DNA of 6,743 nucleotides from Hyphomicrobiales bacterium (GTDB taxonomy: Bacteria; Pseudomonadota; Alphaproteobacteria; Parvibaculales; Parvibaculaceae), in contig JAATFR010000417.1 of assembly GCA_015655095.1 (NCBI GenBank), forward strand, positions 1 to 6,743, in the 5' to 3' direction. The notes under the pieces were generated by a model. That model did no database searches. It was not told where the DNA came from and was given only the letters and a program-made list of their open reading frames with translations. A program made the position numbers and the translations under genes. Below, piece after piece: positions 1 through 5,089 of the stretch. Positions within the stretch are counted from its first letter, which is position 1, and the number at the start of each line of letters is the position of its first letter.

Positions 1-993
1 CGCAATGACCGGGCGGGTGCCGGGCTGAACAGCATAGCGCGCGGCATAGATGCGCGCGGCGTCCGCCAGCATCACGCCGGGCCGGTCGTTCTCCGGGAAC
101 ACCAGAGGACGCTCCAGCGCGCCGGTGGCCAGCACCACCTCTTTGGCGCGGACCTGCCACAGCCGTTCGCGCGGCAGAAACGGGTCCGGCTGCGCCAGAT
201 GGTCCGTCACCCGCTCGATCAGGCCGAGGAAATTATGCGGGTAATAGCCGAACGCCGTGGTGCGGGTAAGCAGCGTGACATTCTCATGCCGGGCCAGCGT
301 CCCGACGGTCTTTGCAACCCATTCGATGGCGCTCAGGCCGTCAATGGCCGTGTCCTCGTCCGACGCCAGAAGCGAGCCGCCGAACTCGCGCTGCTCATCG
401 CACAGGATGACCCGCGCGCCGGTTTCGGCAGCCGCCAGCGCGGCGGCAAGCCCCGCAGGTCCGGCTCCGACCACCAGCACGTCGCAATGGGCATAACACT
501 GCATGTAGCGATCAGCGTCAGAAGCGGTCGGCGCCTTGCCGAGGCCCGCGGCGGCGCGGATCACCGGCTCGTAAAGCTGCTTCCATGCGGGCTTGGGCCA
601 CATGAAGGTCTTGTAGTAGAAGCCCGCCGGAAAGAATGGCGACAGGAAGTCGTTGACCGCTCCCACATCGAAGCCGAGCGAGGGCCAGCGGTTCTGACTT
701 TCAGCAACCAGGCCATGATAAAGTTCGACCAGCGTGGCGCGCATGTTGGGCGTATAGCGGGTCTGGTCGGCACCGACGCCGACAAGCGCGTTCATCTCGT
801 CCGCGCCCGCCGTCATGATGCCGCGCGGGCGGTGATATTTGAACGAACGGCCGACCAGATGGACGCCATTGGCGATCAGGGCCGAGGCGAGCGTATCGCC
901 CTCGAAGCCGCCATAGGACTTGCCGTCGAAGCTGAAGCTGATCGGACGGGCGCGGTCGATGCGGCCCCCTTTGGACAGGCGAAAGCGGCTCAT
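1..993 (-). CDS. soxA: Sarcosine oxidase alpha subunit (N-terminal third; cut by left edge)
   Basis: Large subunit of heterotetrameric sarcosine oxidase, a cytoplasmic enzyme that demethylates sarcosine to glycine. 331 codons are present and the frame is still open at base 1. Family members are near 1000 residues, so about two thirds, including the folate-binding aminomethyltransferase-like domain, lies outside. Seen: an N-terminal ferredoxin-like fold region (about residues 17-100, with FEGDTLASALIANG and RSFKYHRPRGI), then a dinucleotide-binding Rossmann motif VVGAGPAG (174-181) followed by an acidic strand end (CDE, 198-200). The family signature ATGALERPLVFPENDRPGVM is at 289-308. The ATG at 993 is preceded by AAAGGAGAG with good spacing. 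Its first bases overlap the soxD stop (ATGA), which implies translational coupling. In known enzymes this subunit binds NAD+, and the sequence agrees. The call is firm; only the missing remainder is unknown. Confidence 0.95.
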   Translation of the reverse strand, partial: MSRFRLSKGGRIDRARPISFSFDGKSYGGFEGDTLASALIANGVHLVGRSFKYHRPRGIMTAGADEMNALVGVGADQTRYTPNMRATLVELYHGLVAESQNRWPSLGFDVGAVNDFLSPFFPAGFYYKTFMWPKPAWKQLYEPVIRAAAGLGKAPTASDADRYMQCYAHCDVLVVGAGPAGLAAALAAAETGARVILCDEQREFGGSLLASDEDTAIDGLSAIEWVAKTVGTLARHENVTLLTRTTAFGYYPHNFLGLIERVTDHLAQPDPFLPRERLWQVRAKEVVLATGALERPLVFPENDRPGVMLADAARIYAARYAVQPGTRPVIA

Positions 994-1307
994 CGCTCGC
1001 TCTCCTTTGCAAGGATATCCGCCACGACGGCGTTGACGTCAGGACGGGGCTCACCCGCCTCATAGGTTTTGAAGATACGGTCGCTCACCGTGTCGCGCAC
1101 CGCATTGAAGAAGCGGGCACAGCCATGGATATGCCGCCAGCGCTCGACATGGAGCCCCTTGGGGTTTGCGCGCTGATAAAGAAAATCGACCCACTCGTCA
1201 TCGTTGAGGGCGGATGGATCAGAGGGACGGGCTATATGGGCCTCGCCCGCATAGCGGAACTCGGTTTCGGGCCGTTCGCCGCAATAGGGACATGCGATCA
1301 GAAGCAT
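990..1307 (-). CDS. soxD: Sarcosine oxidase delta subunit
   Basis: Small zinc-binding subunit of heterotetrameric sarcosine oxidase, 105 residues, close to the family's usual length of about 100. It opens with MLLIACPYCGERPETEF. Cys6 and Cys9 (CPYC), with His59 and Cys63 in the segment WRHIHGCARFF (57-67), match the Cys-Cys-His-Cys zinc ligands known for this subunit. Other family marks are DDEWVDFLYQRANPKG (36-51) and ERWRHIHGC. The frame extends upstream to an ATG at 1346, which would add 13 residues and run into the soxB coding end. I chose the ATG at 1307 because a strong GGGGAGAG lies 6 nt before it and because homologues begin with this Met-Leu-Leu-Ile segment. It sits between soxB (19-nt gap) and soxA (4-nt overlap), the canonical B-D-A order. 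Confidence 0.95.
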   Translation of the reverse strand: MLLIACPYCGERPETEFRYAGEAHIARPSDPSALNDDEWVDFLYQRANPKGLHVERWRHIHGCARFFNAVRDTVSDRIFKTYEAGEPRPDVNAVVADILAKESER

Positions 1308-1313
1308 CTGTTT

Positions 1314-1321
1314 CTCTCCCC
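1314..1321 (-). promoter_or_regulatory. Ribosome binding site deciding the soxD start
   Basis: The minus strand reads GGGGAGAG followed by a 6-nt spacer (AAACAG) and then the ATG at 1307. This favours that start over the upstream in-frame ATG at 1346, which lies within the end of soxB. Confidence 0.75.
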
Positions 1322-1326
1322 GCCGT

Positions 1327-2580
1327 TCAGTGCGCGACAGCGGCATCCGCCGCCTCGTCGATCATCAGCCCGTCGCGGAAACGCTCGAGCGTGAAGGGCG
1401 CGTTGATCTTGTGCGGTTCGCCGGTGGCGATGGTGTGGGCGAAGACATGGGCCGAACCCGGCGTCGCCTTGAAGCCGCCCGTGCCCCAGCCGCAATTGAC
1501 GAACAGTCCTGGCACCGGGGTCTTGCCGATGATCGGCGAGCGGTCCGGGGTCACATCGACGATGCCGCCCCAGTTCCGCAGCATCCGCATCCGCCGGAAC
1601 ATGGGGAAAAGCTCACAGATGGCGTCCAGCGTATGGGTCGCGATATGGAGCGCGCCGCGCTGACTGTAGGAGGTATAGGCGTCCGTGCCCGCGCCGATCA
1701 CCAGTTCGCCCTTGTCGGACTGGCTGATATAGGCGTGGATGGTGTTGGACATGACCACGCAGGGGAAGACAGGCTTGACCGGCTCGGAGACCAGCGCCTG
1801 AAGCGGATAGCTCTCAAGCGGCATCCGCACGCCCGCCATCGCCATCAGCACGCTGGTATGACCTGCCGCCGAGACTCCGATCCGCTTGCTGCCGATAAAG
1901 CCCTTGGTCGTCTCGACCCCCTCGACCGCGCCGTTCACGCCGCGACGGATGCCGGTGACCTCGCAGTTCTGGATGATGTCGACACCAAGCGCATCGGCCG
2001 CGCGTGCATAGCCCCAGGCGACGGCATCATGGCGGGCCACGCCACCCCGGCGCTGGAGAGCCGCGCCGACGACCGGATAGCGCATGCCGGGCGAAATATT
2101 GAGCGGCGGGCAGAATTCCTTCGCCTCCTCCGCGCTCAGCCACTCATTGTCGACGCCGTTCAGACGGTTGGCATGGATATGGCGCTTGAACGATTGCACG
2201 TCGTGCACCGTATGGGCCAGCATCAGCACGCCGCGCTGGGAGAACATGACATTGTAGTTGAGATCCTGCGAGAGCCCTTCCCAGAGCTTGACCGCATGGT
2301 CGAACAGGGCCGCGCTCTCATCGAACAGGTAGTTGGAGCGGATGATGGTGGTGTTGCGGCCGGTATTGCCGCCGCCAATCCAGCCGCGCTCCAGCACCGC
2401 GATATTTTTCAGGCCATGTTCCCTGGCCATGTAATAGGCGGCACCGAGCCCGTGGCCGCCTCCGCCGACGATGATTGCATCATAGCTCGCCTTGGGTTCG
2501 GGCGTGCGCCATTGCGCCTGCCAGCCCTGGTGCCCGGAGAGCGCCTGCCTGATGAGGGAAAAGCCGGAAAATTTCTGCAT
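1327..2580 (-). CDS. soxB: Sarcosine oxidase beta subunit
   Basis: FAD/FMN-carrying catalytic subunit of heterotetrameric sarcosine oxidase (DAO fold), 417 residues, the usual length for the family. It oxidises the N-methyl group of sarcosine. With SoxA, the resulting formaldehyde equivalent is passed to tetrahydrofolate, and electrons go to O2, giving H2O2. Seen: a Rossmann motif IIVGGGGHGLGAAYY (36-50), then ERGWIGGGNTGRNTTIIRSN (64-83), LQRRGGVARHDAVAWGYAR (175-193), and a C-terminal FAD-domain block PDRSPIIGKTPVPGLFVNCG (345-364) with WGTGGFKATPGSA (365-377). His184 in RHDAVA is the probable counterpart of the histidine that covalently holds FMN in characterised enzymes; this is an inference from motif context. 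Homologues start with MQ(K/R)(F/Y)SGF, so I chose the ATG at 2580. An in-frame ATG at 2604 would add eight residues. Neither start has a strong Shine-Dalgarno; a weak GGGA lies 9 nt before 2580. First gene of the soxB-D-A operon. Confidence 0.96.
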   Translation of the reverse strand: MQKFSGFSLIRQALSGHQGWQAQWRTPEPKASYDAIIVGGGGHGLGAAYYMAREHGLKNIAVLERGWIGGGNTGRNTTIIRSNYLFDESAALFDHAVKLWEGLSQDLNYNVMFSQRGVLMLAHTVHDVQSFKRHIHANRLNGVDNEWLSAEEAKEFCPPLNISPGMRYPVVGAALQRRGGVARHDAVAWGYARAADALGVDIIQNCEVTGIRRGVNGAVEGVETTKGFIGSKRIGVSAAGHTSVLMAMAGVRMPLESYPLQALVSEPVKPVFPCVVMSNTIHAYISQSDKGELVIGAGTDAYTSYSQRGALHIATHTLDAICELFPMFRRMRMLRNWGGIVDVTPDRSPIIGKTPVPGLFVNCGWGTGGFKATPGSAHVFAHTIATGEPHKINAPFTLERFRDGLMIDEAADAAVAH

Positions 2581-2635
2581 ATCGCACGGTCCCGTTGCAG
2601 CCATGAAGCGGCGGCACTGTTATCCGCGATCATTG

Positions 2636-2671
2636 CGCCGAACCCTGCCAATAGCGAGAACGCGTTCGGCG
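2636..2671. promoter_or_regulatory. 8-bp dyad upstream of soxB
   Basis: CGCCGAAC (2636-2643) is the exact reverse complement of GTTCGGCG (2664-2671), with a 20-nt spacer. It lies 56-91 nt before the soxB start, between the ompW terminator and the operon, where the sox promoter should be. It could be an operator for a sox regulator or a hairpin in the leader. No convincing -35/-10 pair was found by eye, and no glycine-riboswitch-like conserved core was recognised. Confidence 0.25.
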
Positions 2672-2778
2672 GTAGACTTGTATGAAAGCGACATCAGATG
2701 GTGGGGGAGCGACGCCGGGCCAGACCTGCCCGGATCAGGGCAGCACCAATCAGGACAGGCAAATACGCCAAAACACGA

Positions 2779-2801
2779 AAAGGGGGCCAGAGGCCCCCTT
2801 T
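2779..2801 (-). terminator. Rho-independent terminator of ompW
   Basis: Perfect 10-bp stem AAAGGGGGCC/GGCCCCCTTT with an AGA loop (read on the plus strand), 21 nt past the ompW stop. On the minus strand the stem ends in a T-rich tract (CCCCCTTTTCGTGTTTT), the expected layout for an intrinsic terminator of ompW. It also insulates the sox operon, which lies further along on the same strand, from ompW transcription. Confidence 0.85.
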
Positions 2802-2822
2802 CCAGCCAGCACCTCGGCCGCG

Positions 2823-3533
2823 TCAGAATTTATAGCCGATACCCGCACCAACCAGCCAGGGATCTATGTGCGCTTTCGCCGTTACGGCCCCGCCGTTCAC
2901 AGACACGTCCGTGCGCAGGAAGATCTTCTTCACGTCGAAGTTGAAATAGACATTGGGTGTGATCGCGTAATCGACACCAGCCTGCAGCGCATAGCCGATG
3001 TGGTTGTCATAATGGACGCTGTCGATGCCATTGCCGGGCGTGCTGACGTCATAGAAGAAGGTGTAGTTGAGGCCCGCGCCCAGATAGGGGCTCAGACGCT
3101 CCTTGGGCATGAAATGATACTGCGCCGTCAGCGTCGGCGGCAGCAGCCTGACGCTGCCAATGCCTATGTCGCCGCCTGAGGTGTGGACAGCCTTCATATT
3201 GTGTTTCGAGGTGCCCGCGATCAATTCGAGCGCGATATTGTCCGTGATGAAATAGCTGACATCCAGCTCCGGGATAAGATCCTTGGTGCCGGTTGGATGT
3301 CCGCCCAGGCTGGTTGAGCCATTGTTCTGGGGAATCACCCCAAGCAGCCTCGCGCGCACCATCACGTCGCCCGCAGACTTGCCGGTGAACGGGGCTTCAG
3401 CCACCGCACCCTGCTGGGGAAGGGTAGATACCTCCCCCGCCTTCGCCTGCATGGCACTCGCCATCACCAGCACCGTACCGAGTACCAGCCCGGCCATCTC
3501 CTTACCCGCCAATCGGGTGACCTTCGCCTGCAT
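2823..3533 (-). CDS. ompW: OmpW family outer-membrane protein
   Basis: Predicted 236-residue precursor of an eight-stranded outer-membrane beta-barrel of the OmpW family. These proteins form narrow hydrophobic channels and are linked to uptake of small hydrophobic compounds and to stress responses. Seen: a basic N-terminus (MQAKVTRLAGKEM), a hydrophobic core (13-28), and a probable signal peptidase site after Ala32 (AKA/GE). Family blocks follow: GDVMVRARLLGVIPQN (55-70), LDVSYFITDNIALELIAG (90-107), LLPPTLTAQYHF (130-141), SPYLGAGLNYTFF (148-160), VYFNFDVKKIF (195-205) and the end DPWLVGAGIGYKF. The terminal Phe is the usual beta-barrel assembly signal. The start at 3533 has GGAGG 5 nt upstream; a later Met (residue 13) would lose the basic n-region of the signal peptide. 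The gene lies 116 nt behind a diguanylate cyclase gene on the same strand and has its own terminator. The substrate is unknown. Confidence 0.95.
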   Translation of the reverse strand: MQAKVTRLAGKEMAGLVLGTVLVMASAMQAKAGEVSTLPQQGAVAEAPFTGKSAGDVMVRARLLGVIPQNNGSTSLGGHPTGTKDLIPELDVSYFITDNIALELIAGTSKHNMKAVHTSGGDIGIGSVRLLPPTLTAQYHFMPKERLSPYLGAGLNYTFFYDVSTPGNGIDSVHYDNHIGYALQAGVDYAITPNVYFNFDVKKIFLRTDVSVNGGAVTAKAHIDPWLVGAGIGYKF

Positions 3534-3538
3534 TGTTG

Positions 3539-3543
3539 CCTCC
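3539..3543 (-). promoter_or_regulatory. Shine-Dalgarno of ompW
   Basis: The minus strand reads GGAGG, then CAACA, then ATG at 3533. This strong site fixes the start and keeps the whole signal peptide. Confidence 0.8.
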
Positions 3544-3558
3544 AGTCGTGGGCAATTT

Positions 3559-3618
3559 CATACCCACATAAAAACTGTGGTCATAATACCCGTAAACCGT
3601 AACTTTTTTATGGGTATG
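3559..3618. promoter_or_regulatory. Inverted repeat with three ATACCC half-sites upstream of ompW (putative operator)
   Basis: CATACCC-AC-ATAAAAA (3559-3574) pairs with TTTTTATGGGTATG (3605-3618): 14 bp interrupted by a 2-nt bulge, separated by 30 nt. The hexamer ATACCC occurs at 3560-3565 and 3586-3591, and inverted (GGGTAT) at 3612-3617, so the copies are exactly 26 bp apart and the middle one sits on the dyad centre. Two copies extend to ATACCC(A/G)TAAA. The region lies 26-85 nt upstream of the ompW start and beyond the end of the cyclase gene. Likely a binding site for an unidentified regulator and/or the ompW promoter (a TATTAT -10-like hexamer is inside); the function is inferred from position and symmetry only. 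The 30-nt loop and the lack of a following T-run make a terminator unlikely. Confidence 0.5.
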
Positions 3619-3649
3619 TGATGCGGGCTGTTGTCGCAGGGCGCGGTCT

Positions 3650-4810
3650 CTAGGAAGAACTGACCTCCACCCGGTTCCGGCCTCCGATCTTGGCGGCATA
3701 AAGGTTGGCATCCGCCCGGTTGATGATGTCCTGCAGATCGGCTCCGCCAGCCATCGTGAAGTGAACCCCGGCGCTGACGGTGAATTTCACGATTCCATCC
3801 CCATGCCTCACACCATCCTTCTCGACGGCGCCTCTTACGCGCTCGACGATCTGATGCGCCTCCTCCAGATAGGTTCCAGGCAGAAACGCAATGAACTCTT
3901 CCCCCCCAATGCGTGACACAAAGTCTGTCTGGCGAAGCGAACTCAAAAGAATCAGGCCGAATTTCTGGAGCGCCAAATCACCAAAAACATGACCGAACCG
4001 GTCGTTGATCTGTTTGAAGTGATCAATGTCGAAAATAGCCACGGCAAACCGGCCGCCAAAATAAGGCGGCCTGGCTTTTGCCAGAAATTCCTCAAACGCG
4101 CGACGGTTGTGAAGACCAGTCAAAGGATCACGCAGCGCCAGTTGCCGCAGGTTGGAAGCTCCACGCTCATAGGCCATGGAAAGCGCAAACGCACCGCTCG
4201 CAATGATATAAATCGTCGCCAGCAAGAGGTGTATCTCAAGCAGCAAATCTTCGGGCAAAAGGGTCCGTAAATTATCACCCGGCCACCATCCCTGAATTAT
4301 GCGCGCGACCGTCGAACCCAGAATCAGGCCATGAGCCACCACCAGCCCCCAGCGGGATGGCAGATCCTCGTGCTTTTCTCTCAACAAAATACGGATGATA
4401 AGCATCAACTGGATGGCAACCACGACATTAACCCCGCCATAAACGGTGCTTATTCCGGCTCTTTCTATGAAAAGAAACATCCCGGCGACGAGAACGACGG
4501 GAAGGCAGAATTCAATATATGACGTATTCCGCCCATAGAAGACCCGCACAGCCTGCCAGCGAAAACCAAGGCCCATGACAAGCAGACAATTAGGTGTAAG
4601 GAATTCTATGTTTTTATTTATGTCGGCTATGGAAAACAGGACAAATGACAAGCTCAAGGCTATGTCCGCAGCTATCCAGTAGAGCCAATACGTATTTCTC
4701 CTGTCCTGTATCCACGCCGAGAAAAATGCGATGGAAAAGACAACGAGAGCGATGGCGTTGACAAGAAACAACGCTCGTAGATCAAGTCCAAAAGTAAAGC
4801 CGGAATTCAT
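3650..4810 (-). CDS. Membrane-anchored diguanylate cyclase (GGDEF domain)
   Basis: A 386-residue protein predicted to make cyclic di-GMP from two GTP at the inner membrane. The N-terminal half (about 13-212) is made of roughly six or seven hydrophobic segments (near 13-34, 43-64, 72-84, 98-116, 122-143, 154-174, 188-212) with no recognised periplasmic sensor domain. The C-terminal half (about 222-383) is a complete GGDEF domain: RDPLTGLHNRRAFEEF (227-242), FDIDHFKQINDRFGH (260-274) with metal ligand Asp261, and the active-site loop GGEEF (302-306). The product-inhibition I-site RxxD (Arg293-Asp296) lies five residues before that loop. The domain ends with ADANLYAAKIGGRNRV (366-381). All key residues are present, so activity is likely and should be feedback-inhibited. 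No EAL or HD-GYP domain follows. The ATG at 4810 has only a weak AGGG upstream. Base composition is clearly less GC-rich than the sox and yjgR genes. What the membrane part senses is unknown. Confidence 0.93.
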   Translation of the reverse strand: MNSGFTFGLDLRALFLVNAIALVVFSIAFFSAWIQDRRNTYWLYWIAADIALSLSFVLFSIADINKNIEFLTPNCLLVMGLGFRWQAVRVFYGRNTSYIEFCLPVVLVAGMFLFIERAGISTVYGGVNVVVAIQLMLIIRILLREKHEDLPSRWGLVVAHGLILGSTVARIIQGWWPGDNLRTLLPEDLLLEIHLLLATIYIIASGAFALSMAYERGASNLRQLALRDPLTGLHNRRAFEEFLAKARPPYFGGRFAVAIFDIDHFKQINDRFGHVFGDLALQKFGLILLSSLRQTDFVSRIGGEEFIAFLPGTYLEEAHQIVERVRGAVEKDGVRHGDGIVKFTVSAGVHFTMAGGADLQDIINRADANLYAAKIGGRNRVEVSSS

Positions 4811-5089
4811 CGTCCGCGCCCTGTTACCGGCTCAGGCAGGAATGCTAGAGTCATTTATTCATAAATCACTTATATGTAAAATTTTACTCAAGTCTCTCTT
4901 CCTTCCCTGCTTCAAAACAATTTACCCAATCGCATTATTCTCGATTTCCTGACAGGCTGCCGGGGCATTTTTACCCGTTCCAGTTTTCCGGCTTTTCAAT
5001 TTTCCCTCCGGACGGGTGACAACCGGCATCCCATTCCTGCGATCTTGCGTTATCGTCACATGGGAAAGCATCAATCAAGTGGAGTCGTT
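4811..5089. promoter_or_regulatory. Divergent intergenic region between the cyclase gene and yjgR
   Basis: This 279-nt AT-rich stretch must hold the promoters of both flanking genes. It contains ATTTAT-TC-ATAAAT (4853-4866) and the perfect 12-nt palindrome GTAAAATTTTAC (4876-4887), both 43-77 nt upstream of the cyclase start. Next to them on the minus strand is a possible -35-like TTGAGT, without a confident -10. The part nearer yjgR shows no clear promoter hexamers. I see no RNA gene or convincing small ORF. Confidence 0.45.
5081..5084 (+). promoter_or_regulatory. Shine-Dalgarno deciding the yjgR start
   Basis: GGAG followed by TCGTT and ATG at 5090. This supports MSEPDSIF as the N-terminus over an in-frame ATG at 5045 (15 residues longer) or one at 5060, both without a comparable site. 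Confidence 0.7.

Noticed and set aside
199..1065. A 288-codon plus-strand open frame opposite soxA
   Set aside because: Antisense shadow of soxA. There is no family signature, and the composition is typical of a complementary GC-rich frame.
1330..2685. A 451-codon plus-strand open frame opposite soxB
   Set aside because: It is the antisense shadow of a well-conserved GC-rich gene. Its translation is rich in Arg, Ala, His and Asp with no recognisable domain, while the minus strand encodes a clear SoxB.
2726..2743. Small dyad CTGCCC-GGATCA-GGGCAG between ompW and soxB
   Set aside because: It has only a 6-bp stem, no T-run on either strand, and no clear position relative to a promoter. It could easily arise by chance in GC-rich DNA, and the ompW terminator is already explained at 2779-2801.
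2682..3179. A 165-codon plus-strand open frame across the ompW terminator and ompW
   Set aside because: It runs through the terminator hairpin and is antisense to ompW. It has no good ribosome binding site or recognisable product.
4731..4952. A 73-codon plus-strand open frame in the cyclase 5' end and intergenic region
   Set aside because: It overlaps the start of the cyclase gene in antisense. It has no credible ribosome binding site, and the peptide is unremarkable.
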